Origin: Alphaproteobacteria bacterium
GTDB lineage: Bacteria > Pseudomonadota > Alphaproteobacteria > Rhodobacterales > Rhodobacteraceae
Assembly: GCA_030425395.1 (NCBI GenBank)
Contig: JAUIAS010000021.1
Coordinates: 1 to 55,278, forward strand
Direction of reading: 5' to 3'
Length of the DNA stretch: 55,278 nt
Both the position numbers and the translations under genes were made by a program. This document shows, one piece after another, positions 8,692-17,922 of the stretch (its first letter is position 1; each line of letters starts with the position of its first letter). A model generated the notes under the pieces. The model made no database searches and had not been told where the DNA came from. It saw only the letters and a program-made list of their open reading frames with translations.

Positions 8692-8985
8692 ATGACCCGC
8701 AAGATTATGATCGCATTTGCCATGATGGCAGGGTCCGCAACCACCGCCTTCGCCAATAGCGATGTGGTGACAAGCCGGGGGTATGTCGATGCGCTGAGCT
8801 ATGCGATGGAACAAGGCGACCCGCGCTATTCCCGCGTGCAAACGCAGCGGTCCGAGGACAAGGATGTCACGACACGTGGTTCGCGCGACGCGGCAACTTT
8901 CCGCACCATTGATCTGGAGAACCGCGCGATGGGCGACGGCGGCATGATAAGGTCCGGGTATTCCGGCCTCGCCCAGCGGCGATAA
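8692..8985 (+). CDS. Small secreted protein of unknown function
   Basis: 97 residues from the ATG at 8692, chosen because AGGAG (8681-8685) sits 6 nt upstream. A typical signal peptide (KIMIAFAMMAGSATTAFA, then NS) predicts export to the periplasm. The mature part of ~78 residues is polar, without cysteines or membrane segments, and rich in Arg, Asp and Ser. I do not recognise a family. It lies alone between the rpsD terminator and a strong hairpin at 9007-9033. Confidence 0.7.
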   Translation: MTRKIMIAFAMMAGSATTAFANSDVVTSRGYVDALSYAMEQGDPRYSRVQTQRSEDKDVTTRGSRDAATFRTIDLENRAMGDGGMIRSGYSGLAQRR

Positions 8986-9000
8986 TTTCTGCCAAAGGAT

Positions 9001-9034
9001 CAAAAAGGGGATGGGCCTTTTCGGCCTATCCCCC
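9001..9034 (-). terminator. Terminator of ychF, possibly bidirectional
   Basis: An 11-bp stem (9007-9017 with 9023-9033, one G-U pair) around a short loop. Read on the minus strand it is followed by TTTTT (9006-9002), a good intrinsic terminator 117 bp after the ychF stop. On the plus strand the same hairpin lies 22 bp after the small secreted gene but has no T-run. Confidence 0.8.
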
Positions 9035-9150
9035 AACTCAATCACATCTTCTTGCAAAAACCGCGCGCGCCTTTCGGTGACACAGCAGAGCGATGGCGCG
9101 GGCGCAGTCAGTTCCTGTCAAACATCGGGAAACCCGGCCCGACGCCGCGC

Positions 9151-10248
9151 TTACGTATTGAACAGGAAGTGCAGGACATCGCCGTCTTTGACGCGATAGG
9201 CCTTACCTTCCGCGCGCATTTTGCCTGCCTCTTTCGCTCCTTGTTCGCCGTTACAGGCGATATAGTCGTCATAGGCGATGGTTTCTGCGCGAATGAACCC
9301 TTTTTCGAAATCTCCGTGGATCACGCCTGCGGCCTGCGGTGCAGCCGTGCCTTCGCGGATCGTCCACGCGCGGGCCTCTTTGGGACCAACTGTGAAATAG
9401 GTTTCCAGATGCAACAGGTCGTAACCGGCACGGATCAAACGATCCAGTCCCGCTTCGGCAAGGCCCATTTCCTCGAGGAACATCGCCGCTTCGTCTTCTT
9501 CAAGCTGGCTGATCTCTTCTTCGATCCGGGCGCTGATCACGACGTGGGAATTGCCCTGCGCGGCGGCCATCTCGGCCACCTGTTCTGACAGGGCATTTCC
9601 GGTGACAGATTCGTCTTCGCCCACGTTGCATACATACAAAACCGGTTTCGTGGTCAGCAGTTGCAGCATCTTCCACGCCTTGGCGTCCTCGGCATCCACG
9701 TCAACGACACGGGCAGGCTGACCATTTTCAATGGCCTCTTGCGCGCGGGCCAACAAGCGATCCTGCTGCTTGGCGTCGGGATCGTTGCCTTTTAGCTTGC
9801 GCACCAGATTGGCGCGGCGCTTTTCGATGCTTTCCAGATCGGCCAGCATCAGTTCGGTTTCGATGGTGTCTGCGTCGGCGACCGGGTTCACCTGTCCTTC
9901 GACATGGGTTACGTCGCTGTCTTCAAAGCAGCGCAGAACATGCGCGATTGCGTCAACTTCACGGATGTTGGCAAGAAACTGGTTGCCCAGCCCTTCCCCC
10001 TTGCTGGCCCCTTTGACGAGACCCGCGATATCCACAAATGTCATGCGCGTCGGGATGATCTGGCGCGACCCGGCAATTGCCGCCAGTTTTTCCAGACGGC
10101 TGTCGGGAACAGCAACCTCACCGACATTCGGTTCAATCGTGCAAAACGGAAAATTCGCCGCCTGCGCGGCGGCTGTCTTGGTCAAGGCGTTGAACAGCGT
10201 GGATTTGCCCACGTTGGGCAGGCCCACGATCCCCATTTTAAAGCCCAT
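9151..10248 (-). CDS. ychF: Redox-regulated ATPase YchF (OLA1-type)
   Basis: 365 residues from the ATG at 10248 ([16 protein letters not shown]), the standard family length; an in-frame upstream extension is not family-like and AGGAA precedes this start. It has the P-loop GLPNVGKST, the [12 protein letters not shown] switch region, a coiled-coil insert in the middle, and the C-terminal TGS-like domain ending [10 protein letters not shown]. YchF is a ribosome-associated P-loop NTPase that prefers ATP to GTP and takes part in stress and translation control. Transcribed divergently from trpA. Confidence 0.97.
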   Translation of the reverse strand: MGFKMGIVGLPNVGKSTLFNALTKTAAAQAANFPFCTIEPNVGEVAVPDSRLEKLAAIAGSRQIIPTRMTFVDIAGLVKGASKGEGLGNQFLANIREVDAIAHVLRCFEDSDVTHVEGQVNPVADADTIETELMLADLESIEKRRANLVRKLKGNDPDAKQQDRLLARAQEAIENGQPARVVDVDAEDAKAWKMLQLLTTKPVLYVCNVGEDESVTGNALSEQVAEMAAAQGNSHVVISARIEEEISQLEEDEAAMFLEEMGLAEAGLDRLIRAGYDLLHLETYFTVGPKEARAWTIREGTAAPQAAGVIHGDFEKGFIRAETIAYDDYIACNGEQGAKEAGKMRAEGKAYRVKDGDVLHFLFNT

Positions 10249-10416
10249 GTCGTATGTTCCTTGCTGACGTTTGCGCCTCACTAGTCGCGGAGGCGTCCGA
10301 GTGCAAGCGCGGCCATGGCGCGCCATCACCGTGCAAGCCACCCAAAGCGACGGTCACCACTTGCCTTGGGCGCACAAATTGGGCAAACGAGCCTAAGCAA
10401 GAGCCGGGAGCCAACC

Positions 10417-11208
10417 ATGACGCGTATTGATGCCAAATTCGCCGCCCTCAAAGCAGACGGTCGCAAGGCCTTTGTCGCATATGTCATGGCGGGGGACCCG
10501 GATTATGACACCTCGCTTGAACTGGTCAAAGGTCTGCCCGGTGCAGGTGTCGACATCATCGAACTGGGCCTGCCCTTTACAGACCCGATGGCCGATGGCC
10601 CGACGATCCAGCTGGCCGGGCAACGCGCGCTTGATGGCGGGATGACACTCAATAAGACGCTGCAGCTTGCGTCGGACTTCCGTAAGGAAGACGACACTAC
10701 CCCGATCGTAATGATGGGCTATTACAACCCGATCTATTCGCGTGGAGTCGATACGTTTTTGAAACAAGCCAAGGACGCAGGGATCGACGGGCTGATCATT
10801 GTCGACCTGCCCCCAGAGGAAGACGAAGAGCTGTGCATTCCCGCGCAAAAAGCTGGTCTGAACTTTATCCGTCTGGCCACGCCGACCACTGACAACAAAC
10901 GCCTACCAAAGGTCCTTCAGAACACGTCAGGGTTTGTCTACTACGTGTCGATCACCGGGATCACCGGCGCGGCCGAAGCACAGGCCGCCGACGTCGCACC
11001 GGAAGTGGCGCGCATCAAGTCACAAACAGATCTGCCAGTTATCGTGGGCTTTGGCATCAAGACCCCAGAGAGCAGTCGCGATATCGCCGCCATCGCCGAT
11101 GGCACGGTTGTCGGGTCGGCCATCGTGGGCAAGCTCGCCGATGGCGCACCGGTTGCCGAGGTGCTGGAATTCGTGCGCGGTCTGGCTGACGGCGCGCATT
11201 CGGCCTAG
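10417..11208 (+). CDS. trpA: Tryptophan synthase alpha chain
   Basis: 263 residues from the ATG at 10417, preceded by GGGAG. Catalytic Glu is in [17 protein letters not shown] and the Asp in the same motif; the phosphate-binding FGIKTPE and VGSAIV segments are present. It cleaves indole-3-glycerol phosphate to indole, passed by tunnel to TrpB. trpB is not in the window. The TAG stop overlaps the stop of the convergent MaoC-like gene in the palindrome CTAG (11205-11208). No trp leader peptide or attenuator is visible in the 168 bp before it. Confidence 0.97.
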   Translation: MTRIDAKFAALKADGRKAFVAYVMAGDPDYDTSLELVKGLPGAGVDIIELGLPFTDPMADGPTIQLAGQRALDGGMTLNKTLQLASDFRKEDDTTPIVMMGYYNPIYSRGVDTFLKQAKDAGIDGLIIVDLPPEEDEELCIPAQKAGLNFIRLATPTTDNKRLPKVLQNTSGFVYYVSITGITGAAEAQAADVAPEVARIKSQTDLPVIVGFGIKTPESSRDIAAIADGTVVGSAIVGKLADGAPVAEVLEFVRGLADGAHSA

Positions 11209-11642
11209 GCCCGGCGTCGCAACATCAGCGTCCCGCGATATCGCGCAACGACAGCTTCGTGCTGATTTACGATGGTATATTGCAGCTCGACAAAACCCCG
11301 ATCCGGTTTGGATTGGGACGGTTTTGCCGACAGAACCTCGACCCTGACCTTGAGCGTGTCATTCACAAAGACAGGCTTGATCCACTCGACATTGGCAAGC
11401 CCGGGCGACCCCATCGAACTTTGGGACCAGTCGCTTGAGGCCAGCACCAGGTTGAAAGCGACCAGCACGGTATGAAACCCGCTCGCGATCAGGCCACCGT
11501 ATGGCGAGGCTTCGGCCGCCGCGTCATCGAGGTGGAAGGGTTGCGGATCCCATTCGCTTGCAAACCGGACAATCGCATCCCGGTCCAGCGTGCGGGTTGC
11601 GGTTTCAAATGTCATCCCAACCGGCATATCGTCAAAAAACAC
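11205..11642 (-). CDS. MaoC-like (hot-dog) dehydratase
   Basis: 145 residues from a GTG at 11642, chosen because AGGGA lies 7 nt upstream and family members start close to this FFDD.PVG stretch; an ATG at 11702 would add 20 residues. The hot-dog hydratase signature is seen as the F-A-x-x-x-D-P-Q-P-F-H block followed by G-L-I-A-S-G ([19 protein letters not shown]), with Asp and His as the usual catalytic pair. Such enzymes hydrate enoyl-CoA or related thioesters; the substrate is not evident. Convergent with trpA, sharing a CTAG stop overlap. Confidence 0.85.
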   Translation of the reverse strand: MFFDDMPVGMTFETATRTLDRDAIVRFASEWDPQPFHLDDAAAEASPYGGLIASGFHTVLVAFNLVLASSDWSQSSMGSPGLANVEWIKPVFVNDTLKVRVEVLSAKPSQSKPDRGFVELQYTIVNQHEAVVARYRGTLMLRRRA

Positions 11643-11785
11643 AGCGCGTTCCCTTGCTATCAATCCTCTTGCAAGCAGAGGACGGGTTGCCCATAGAAAC
11701 AAGTGCTACGCTGCGTTCAAATGTCCGATTGCACCAAGATCGCATTTTTGGTGCAAAGAGTTTACCAATTCTGAGGGAGCAACCC

Positions 11786-12958
11786 ATGCCGGTAATTACG
11801 AACATCGACGATCTGAAACGGATTTATAAACGCCGCGTGCCAAAGATGTTCTATGATTATGCCGAAAGCGGTAGCTGGACAGAACAGACCTTTCGCGAGA
11901 ATACCAGCGATTTCGACCAGATCCGCCTGCGCCAGCGCGTGGCCGTGGATATGTCGGGGCGCAGCACGGCAGGCAAGATGGTCGGACAGGATGTTGCCAT
12001 GCCGGTGGCGCTTGCCCCGGTCGGGCTGACCGGGATGCAGCACGCCGATGGCGAAATGAAAGCCGCACGCGCCGCAGAACGGTTTGGCGTTCCCTTCACG
12101 CTTTCAACAATGTCGATCAATTCGATCGAGGATGTGGCCAGCTATACGACCAAGCCGTTCTGGTTTCAGCTCTATACCATGAAAGACGAAGACTACGTGG
12201 ATCGCCTGATCCAGCGCGCCAAGGATGCCGGGTGTTCCGCATTGGTGATCACGCTTGATCTGCAAATCCTTGGTCAGCGTCACAAAGACATCAAGAACGG
12301 GCTGAGCGCCCCGCCCAAGCTGACCCCCGCCGTAATTGCCAACCTGATGACCAAATGGACATGGGGCATCGAAATGCTCAGTGCCAAGCGGCGCGAGTTC
12401 GGCAATATCGTGGGCCATGTCGAAGGCATTTCCGATGCGTCGTCCCTGGGGGCGTGGACCGCCGAGCAGTTTGACCTGACCCTTGATTGGAACAAGGTCG
12501 GCAAGCTGATGGAAAAATGGGGTGGCAAGGTGATCCTGAAAGGGATCCTGGATGCCGAGGACGCCAAGATGGCCGCCAAACTCGGAGCCGACGCCATCGT
12601 TGTCAGCAACCATGGCGGCAGACAACTGGACGGCGCATTGTCTTCGATCCGTATGCTTCCATCCATCCTTGATGCGGTGGGCGGCGATATGGAGGTGCAT
12701 CTTGATAGCGGCATCCGCTCGGGACAAGACGTCCTCAAGGCGCTGGCGATGGGCGCAACCGGAACCTATATCGGTCGCGCCTTTGTCTATGGGCTGGGGG
12801 CGATGGGCCAGAAGGGTGTGACCACCGCGCTTGAGGTGATCCAGAAAGAACTGGATACCACCATGGCCCTCTGTGGCGAAAAATCGGTTGCCAATCTTGG
12901 GCGGCACAACCTTTTGGTGCCCGAAGATTTCGAAGGCCGCTGGCAAAGTCAGGACTGA
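11786..12958 (+). CDS. lldD: FMN-dependent L-lactate (alpha-hydroxy acid) dehydrogenase
   Basis: 390 residues from the ATG at 11786, with GAGGGAG before it. The TIM-barrel family landmarks are the YDYAESGSW near the N-terminus, FQLYTMKD, VITLDLQ and the catalytic His in SNHGGRQLDG, followed by the DSGIRSGQDVLKALAMGA phosphate-binding region. It oxidises L-lactate or a similar alpha-hydroxy acid to the keto acid and passes electrons to the membrane quinone pool or cytochromes. Full length, no lactate permease or regulator next to it; closely followed by the sulfotransferase-like gene (24 bp). Confidence 0.92.
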   Translation: MPVITNIDDLKRIYKRRVPKMFYDYAESGSWTEQTFRENTSDFDQIRLRQRVAVDMSGRSTAGKMVGQDVAMPVALAPVGLTGMQHADGEMKAARAAERFGVPFTLSTMSINSIEDVASYTTKPFWFQLYTMKDEDYVDRLIQRAKDAGCSALVITLDLQILGQRHKDIKNGLSAPPKLTPAVIANLMTKWTWGIEMLSAKRREFGNIVGHVEGISDASSLGAWTAEQFDLTLDWNKVGKLMEKWGGKVILKGILDAEDAKMAAKLGADAIVVSNHGGRQLDGALSSIRMLPSILDAVGGDMEVHLDSGIRSGQDVLKALAMGATGTYIGRAFVYGLGAMGQKGVTTALEVIQKELDTTMALCGEKSVANLGRHNLLVPEDFEGRWQSQD

Positions 12959-12982
12959 TCGAAACAGACTCGGGAACGGAAC

Positions 12983-13606
12983 ATGCTGGTTTTCTCGGCG
13001 CAGGAACTTGCCTATCTTGCCGTGCCCAAAACGGGCACGACAGCTGTGGAGCTGACCCTGCGCCGCAAGGCCGACATCATCTTTACCAAGCGGCGCAAGC
13101 ATCTGCCCGCCAAGAAGTTCCACAAGAAGATTGCGCCGTTTTTGGCTGCCGAATTTGACATCCACCCCGAACGGATCGCCGTCATGCGCGACCCAGAAGA
13201 ACAAATCAGAAGCTGGTTCAGATACAGGACCAGCGCCGAATTGCGCGGCTCCGACCGTCAGACCGAGGGCCTGAGTTTTGATCAGTTCGTTCTGGATGTC
13301 ATATCAGAAAACCCGCCCGCCCATGCGCGCATCGGCAGCCAGTTCAACTTTCTGACCGGTTCCGGAGGAGCGGTTCTGGTGCACAGACTTTTTGCGTATG
13401 AACGCCAGCCGTTGTTCCGCGCATTTCTGGAAGAGCGATTCGGAGAAGAACTGAGCTTTGGTCAGAAAAACGTCTCGCCAATGGTGGACGCCCCCTTGTC
13501 GCCAGACGTGCGCGCCCGTCTGCGTGCCGCCCGTGCCGAGGAATTCGCGCTTTATGACCGAATGATGGATGCCGGTGGGGTTCTTGTTAGCAAAATCGAG
13601 GCCTGA
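12983..13606 (+). CDS. Sulfotransferase-like P-loop protein
   Basis: 207 residues. PKTGTT at residues 15-20 matches the PAPS 5'-phosphosulfate loop of sulfotransferases, and MRDPEEQIRSWFRY at about residue 67-80 matches the 3'-phosphate loop (RDP....S). The protein is short for the family. I recall similar Rhodobacterales proteins labelled gamma-glutamyl kinase, which the motifs do not support. Acceptor unknown. A 7-bp inverted repeat (TCGAGGC/GCCTCGA, 13596-13614) encloses its stop codon, without a T-run. Confidence 0.65.
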   Translation: MLVFSAQELAYLAVPKTGTTAVELTLRRKADIIFTKRRKHLPAKKFHKKIAPFLAAEFDIHPERIAVMRDPEEQIRSWFRYRTSAELRGSDRQTEGLSFDQFVLDVISENPPAHARIGSQFNFLTGSGGAVLVHRLFAYERQPLFRAFLEERFGEELSFGQKNVSPMVDAPLSPDVRARLRAARAEEFALYDRMMDAGGVLVSKIEA

Positions 13607-13759
13607 CGCCTCGAAAACGGGAAATTCGGTGTCCGGAAACCCCGGCTGTCGCCAAGGGTTCAAAGGGCCTTTTCAACCCTCGCTTTGTCGTCTATACGCG
13701 CGGCTTCACGCGGGCATACAGCCTTGGAGGATGCCCGCCTCAATTTTGGAGAATAAGAC

Positions 13760-14398
13760 ATGGCTGGTGAGATTCCTGATCTCGTAGCTCTGGAACGTTC
13801 GGGGACAGGCAAGGGCGCCGCCCGTCAAGCCCGTCGCAACGGGATGGTTCCGGGGATTGTATTTGGCGGCGACACTGATCCGCTTCCGATCAATATTCCT
13901 TTCAACGAACTGATCAAGCGCCTGCGCGCCGGTCGCTTCAAGTCGACCCTGTTCAACCTCAAGGTTGAAGGTCAAGAAGACGTGCGCGTGATCTGCCGCG
14001 ACGTTCAGCGCGACGTGGTCAAAGACCTGCCCACACATGTGGACTTCATGCGCCTGCGCCGCACCACGAAAATCAACCTGTTCATTCCGGTTGAATTCAT
14101 CAACGAAGACGCGGCACCGGGCCTCAAGCGTGGCGGCGTTCTGACCGCAGTTCGCCCCGAAGTCGAACTGGTCGTGACTGCCGGTGACATTCCCGATCAC
14201 ATCACCGTGGACCTGACCGGCATGCAGATCGGCGACACCGCGACGATCTCTGGCGTGAACCTGCCCGCAGGCTCCAAGCCGACCATCGACCGCGACTTTG
14301 TGATTGCCAACATCTCTGCACCCTCCGGCCTGCGTTCCGCGGACGCCGAAGAAGCTGACGGCGAAGCCGGCGGCGAAGGTGAGGGCGGCGAAGAGTAA
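13760..14398 (+). CDS. rplY: 50S ribosomal protein L25 (Ctc form)
   Basis: 212 residues: the N-terminal L25 barrel binding 5S rRNA (residues ~5-95, with the [17 protein letters not shown] loop), then the longer C-terminal TL5/Ctc domain, and an acidic low-complexity tail of Glu and Gly. The long form is typical of Alphaproteobacteria. GGAGA precedes the ATG. It has its own strong terminator at 14428 and is followed by pth, a common pairing in which both serve translation. Confidence 0.97.
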   Translation: MAGEIPDLVALERSGTGKGAARQARRNGMVPGIVFGGDTDPLPINIPFNELIKRLRAGRFKSTLFNLKVEGQEDVRVICRDVQRDVVKDLPTHVDFMRLRRTTKINLFIPVEFINEDAAPGLKRGGVLTAVRPEVELVVTAGDIPDHITVDLTGMQIGDTATISGVNLPAGSKPTIDRDFVIANISAPSGLRSADAEEADGEAGGEGEGGEE

Positions 14399-14427
14399 TT
14401 ATCCTGCCCGCCGCATAGCGCATTGGG

Positions 14428-14459
14428 AAACGGGGCCGATTGGCCCCGTTTTCTGTTTG
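14428..14459 (+). terminator. Rho-independent terminator of rplY
   Basis: A 10-bp perfect stem (AAACGGGGCC with GGCCCCGTTT) around a GATT loop, followed by a T-rich run TTTCTGTTT. Lies 30 bp after the rplY stop, separating it from pth. Confidence 0.9.
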
Positions 14460-14553
14460 CGGCACAGAAAACCCAGATGGGCGGTCAATCTCTGGAACTG
14501 TATCGCGTTTCAGGGCATAGGATATGCCCAGCTTGAAAAAGCGGAGGAGCAGG

Positions 14554-15231
14554 ATGCGTTTATTCATCGGCCTTGGAAATCCGGGGGCTCAATACGCCCG
14601 AAATCGGCACAATATCGGCTTCATGGCACTGGATCAGATCGCCTCGGACCACGGGTTCGCCCCATGGCGCAAGAAATTCAGCGGCCAGATGACCGAAGGC
14701 CGCCTTGGAAATAACAAGGTCCTGTTGCTCAAACCCGAAACATTCATGAACCGGTCCGGCCAATCGGTCGGCGAGGCGATGCGGTTCTACAAACTGGAAC
14801 CTCAGGACATTGTCGTTTTTCACGATGAACTTGATTTGGCACCGGGCAAGGTTCGCGTGAAATCCGGCGGCGGTCACGCCGGTCACAACGGGCTGAGGTC
14901 AATTCACGCCCATATCGGCGACACGTATGACAGGGTTCGGTTGGGCATCGGGCATCCGGGCCGCAAGGAGATGGTCGCCAACTATGTGCTGTCTGATTTC
15001 GCCAAAGCCGAGGGCGAAATGCTGGACGATGTCTTGCGTGGGCTTTCGGACGGGGCAGCCGAGCTTGCCGATGGCGATGGCGGACGCTTCATGAATGCTG
15101 TCGCACAACGCACGTCCCCCCCGCGATCCAGCAAAACCCCCAAGGCTCAACCAGCCAAGCCCAAGCCTCCGACAGATCCCGAACCCGATCAGCGGTCCGC
15201 GCTCGAGAAATTGATGAGCCGTTTCAAATGA
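14554..15231 (+). CDS. pth: Peptidyl-tRNA hydrolase
   Basis: 225 residues from the ATG at 14554, chosen over an ATG at 14524 because GGAGGAG sits just before it and the family begins MRLFIGLGNPG. The conserved N.R.NIGF with the catalytic His (RNRHNIGFMALD), KPETFMNRSG, FHDELDLAPGKVRVKSGGGHAGHNGLRS are all present. It frees peptides from tRNAs that drop off ribosomes. A C-terminal extension of ~35 residues rich in Pro and Lys is typical of alphaproteobacterial forms. Its TGA overlaps the next ATG (ATGA). Confidence 0.97.
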   Translation: MRLFIGLGNPGAQYARNRHNIGFMALDQIASDHGFAPWRKKFSGQMTEGRLGNNKVLLLKPETFMNRSGQSVGEAMRFYKLEPQDIVVFHDELDLAPGKVRVKSGGGHAGHNGLRSIHAHIGDTYDRVRLGIGHPGRKEMVANYVLSDFAKAEGEMLDDVLRGLSDGAAELADGDGGRFMNAVAQRTSPPRSSKTPKAQPAKPKPPTDPEPDQRSALEKLMSRFK

Positions 15232-16265
15232 CCCTGATCGAGGCCTTGCGCCAACAGGCCGCCGCCTGCACCGAGCTGGGATCGCCCTTCATGGGGCAAT
15301 TGCTCGGAATGCTGGCCAACACCTGGCGCTATGACGGCCCACTGGGGATGTTTTGCGATGGATTTTCCGGCGACATCGGGCCTGGCGGTGCGTCGCTTCC
15401 GCTGCGGCTGGCGGGGGCCTTGCACGCCGTCGTGCTGAGCGGGCGCGATGACAACCTGCGAGCGGTCTACCCGCCTGCCACCGTCGATGACGAGACCCTC
15501 GCCCGGATCGTCTGGCAGGCGATCGACCGACATTCGGCGTTCGTGACGGATTGGATGGGGTCGGCCCCACAAACCAACGAGGTGCGGCGCAGCGCGGTCC
15601 TGATCGCAGCGGCGCATTATTTGGCAGGGCGCTACAAAATGCCGTTTGTTACCTCAGAACTGGGGGCCAGTGCTGGGCTGAACCTTGGCTGGCATCGGTA
15701 TGGGCTGACCACTCCCAATGGCGCATTGGGTCCGGAGAACCCGGTTCTCACGCTCTCACCGGAATGGCAAAGCGGTGCACCAGAAGCCCACGATGTTCAT
15801 CTGGCACAAAGGCACGGCGTTGATCTCAACCCTCTGGACCCCGATGATCCCGATCAGGCACTCAGGCTCTGTTCCTATCTCTGGCCGGATCAACCCACCC
15901 GAATGGACCTGACCCGGGCGGCCATCGCAGCGCGCACAGATGTGGTGGACCGATCCGACGCGGTGGATTGGCTGGGGCAACGTCTGAAACAGGTGCCGGA
16001 CGGCCATCTGCACCTTATCTATCATACCATTGCGTGGCAGTATTTCCCCAACGAACGGCAAGCAACTGGCACCGCGATGATCGAAGCAGCCGGCGCACGT
16101 GCACCCCACACCGCCCCGATTGCGTGGCTGTCATATGAAGCGGACGGAACCGCGCCCGGCGCGGCCCTGAGCCTGCGCCTCTGGCCCGGCAATCTTCGGG
16201 TTTCGTTGGGCCGAGCCGATTTTCATGGCCGCTGGATTGACTGGCGCCCCACGCAGTTGACCTGA
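15228..16265 (+). CDS. DUF2332 family protein
   Basis: 345 residues, starting in a 4-nt overlap with pth, hence translationally coupled. The sequence resembles DUF2332 proteins: an early block with Q...C...GSPF and a methyltransferase-like GASAGLNLG motif near residue 147-155, followed by W.....Q.F...... segments. The glycine-rich motif is suggestive of a Rossmann-like fold but I cannot assign a reaction. No signal peptide; presumably cytoplasmic. The coupling to pth may be fortuitous. Confidence 0.75.
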   Translation: MTLIEALRQQAAACTELGSPFMGQLLGMLANTWRYDGPLGMFCDGFSGDIGPGGASLPLRLAGALHAVVLSGRDDNLRAVYPPATVDDETLARIVWQAIDRHSAFVTDWMGSAPQTNEVRRSAVLIAAAHYLAGRYKMPFVTSELGASAGLNLGWHRYGLTTPNGALGPENPVLTLSPEWQSGAPEAHDVHLAQRHGVDLNPLDPDDPDQALRLCSYLWPDQPTRMDLTRAAIAARTDVVDRSDAVDWLGQRLKQVPDGHLHLIYHTIAWQYFPNERQATGTAMIEAAGARAPHTAPIAWLSYEADGTAPGAALSLRLWPGNLRVSLGRADFHGRWIDWRPTQLT

Positions 16266-16350
16266 CGTTCGTCAACGCAGTGTTTGCCCCGGACTGGCAA
16301 GCGTGTTCATACTTCCTGATCACAGGCCAAAACTGCGGGAGGGGAATAAA

Positions 16351-17514
16351 ATGCGTGCAATCCTGAAATGGGGTATTCGCATCGTTCTGGCGCTTGTGAT
16401 CGCTGCGGCGGTCGTGGGCGTCTGGAAGCGCGAGGAACTGACCCGGCTGCTGGCGGTCAATTCCCTGTTTGACGCAGATCGCATTGTCACCAATTTCAGC
16501 AATATGGAGTCCGCGTTTCTGACCCGCCCGGTCAGTCGCGGCGACGGTCCTGTGGTTGATCTGCCTCGCGGGTCCGGGGCCGAGTTGCCCAACGATGCAT
16601 CAGACTGGATCACCGATTTCAACCTGACATCCCTGCTGGTGATGAAGAGCGGCGCGATCGTGTATGAGGATTATTACCTTGGCACCACCCCCGATGACCG
16701 GCGGATTTCTTGGTCAATCGCCAAAAGCTATATCTCGGCCCTGTTCGGAACTGCCGTTGCCGAGGGCCTGATTGATCTGGACGCCCCCGTCACTCAATAC
16801 GCGCCCGAACTCAAAGGCGGCGCATATGATGGCGCGACCGTTCGCAATGTTCTGCAAATGTCGAGCGGCGTCGTCTTTGACGAGGACTATCTCGACCCGG
16901 ATTCTGATATCAACAAGATGGGACGCGTTCTGGCGCTTGGCGGATTGATGGACGATTTCGCCGCCGCCCTGAAAGACCGCGAAGCCACCCCCGGTGAGCG
17001 GTTCAAATATGTTTCCATCGATACGCATGTCGTCGGCATGATCCTGCGCGGAGCCACGGGCCGCGATGTGCCTGATCTGATGTCCGAACGCATCATCGCG
17101 CGTCTCGGACAGGAACAGGATGCCACATATGTAACGGACGGGGCCGGTGTGGCCTTTGTTCTGGGCGGGCTGAACATCACCACGCGCGATTATGCCCGGT
17201 TCGGTCAGATGATCCTCCAAGATGGCGAATGGCAAGGCGAACAGATCATCCCCGCCGATTGGATCGCGGAATCCACAGCGCCCAGTGCCCTCACCGCGCC
17301 CGGTCAGATGCGGTATGGTTATCAGTGGTGGATGCCCGAAGACGCGCCCGACGGCATATTTCTCGGACGTGGCATTTACGGCCAGTTTCTCTATATTGAT
17401 CGCAACAGCGACGTGGTCATTGTGGTCACCGCCGCTGATCGCAAGTTTCGCGAACCGGGTCGTCTTGACGCAAACATAGATATCATGCGCCGGATCGCAG
17501 AAAGCCTGAACTAG
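16351..17514 (+). CDS. Serine beta-lactamase-like hydrolase, membrane-anchored
   Basis: 387 residues from the ATG at 16351, preceded by GGGAGGGG. One N-terminal membrane helix (residues 7-24) anchors a periplasmic domain of the class C beta-lactamase/esterase/peptidase fold. The nucleophile motif is SIAKS (S-x-x-K), the second motif is probably the Tyr in YVSIDTH (Y-x-S type), and a C-terminal G-x-G (GRGIYGQ) is at the third-motif position. Most relatives are esterases or D-amino peptidases rather than antibiotic-degrading enzymes. It may be co-transcribed with the DUF2237 gene 9 bp downstream. Confidence 0.83.
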   Translation: MRAILKWGIRIVLALVIAAAVVGVWKREELTRLLAVNSLFDADRIVTNFSNMESAFLTRPVSRGDGPVVDLPRGSGAELPNDASDWITDFNLTSLLVMKSGAIVYEDYYLGTTPDDRRISWSIAKSYISALFGTAVAEGLIDLDAPVTQYAPELKGGAYDGATVRNVLQMSSGVVFDEDYLDPDSDINKMGRVLALGGLMDDFAAALKDREATPGERFKYVSIDTHVVGMILRGATGRDVPDLMSERIIARLGQEQDATYVTDGAGVAFVLGGLNITTRDYARFGQMILQDGEWQGEQIIPADWIAESTAPSALTAPGQMRYGYQWWMPEDAPDGIFLGRGIYGQFLYIDRNSDVVIVVTAADRKFREPGRLDANIDIMRRIAESLN

Positions 17515-17523
17515 GAGGCATCC

Positions 17524-17895
17524 ATGGAACCTGACCCAAGCATCAACGTTCTGGGTGAACCTTTGAGCCTGTGTTCGCTGGATCCGGTTACCGGCTTTTT
17601 CCGCGAAGGGTTCTGCAACACCTGCGCCGCCGATCAGGGCAGCCACACGGTTTGCGCCGTGATGACCGATGAATTTCTGGCATTCTCAAAATACGTGGGC
17701 AATGACCTGACCACGCCGATGCCGCGGTTCAACTTTGCCGGGCTCAAGGCAGGGGATCAGTGGTGCCTGTGCGCCGGGCGATTTCTTCAGGCGCATGACG
17801 AAGGATGCGCGCCACGTGTGAACCTGAACGCGACCCATGCCCGTGCGCTTGAAATCGTGCCTCTGGCCGTCTTGCAGGAACACGCCCAGCCCTAG
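17524..17895 (+). CDS. DUF2237 family protein
   Basis: 123 residues, small and cysteine-rich, with the DUF2237 pattern: NVLGEPL..CS.DP.TGF.R.G.C.T......H.VCA.MT.EFL.FS...GNDL.TP.P...F.GL..GD.WC.CA.R. Reader should note the spaced Cys residues, possibly a metal site. Family function is unknown. GGAGG lies just before its ATG and only 9 bp separate it from the serine hydrolase. It ends 27 bp from the convergent modC. Confidence 0.88.
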   Translation: MEPDPSINVLGEPLSLCSLDPVTGFFREGFCNTCAADQGSHTVCAVMTDEFLAFSKYVGNDLTTPMPRFNFAGLKAGDQWCLCAGRFLQAHDEGCAPRVNLNATHARALEIVPLAVLQEHAQP

Positions 17896-17922
17896 CGCCA
17901 GCTATCGCGCTGTCTGGCACGA

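Noticed and set aside
10249-10416. trp attenuator or leader peptide before trpA
   Set aside because: No Trp-codon run or paired terminator/antiterminator hairpins in the interval.
12104-13204. 366-codon open frame antisense to lldD
   Set aside because: Covers a strongly conserved gene and has no start signal or family; a shadow of high third-position GC.
12983-13606. Gamma-glutamyl kinase label for the PKTGTT protein
   Set aside because: It lacks the amino acid kinase fold motifs; the P-loop and RDP motifs point to a sulfotransferase-like protein.
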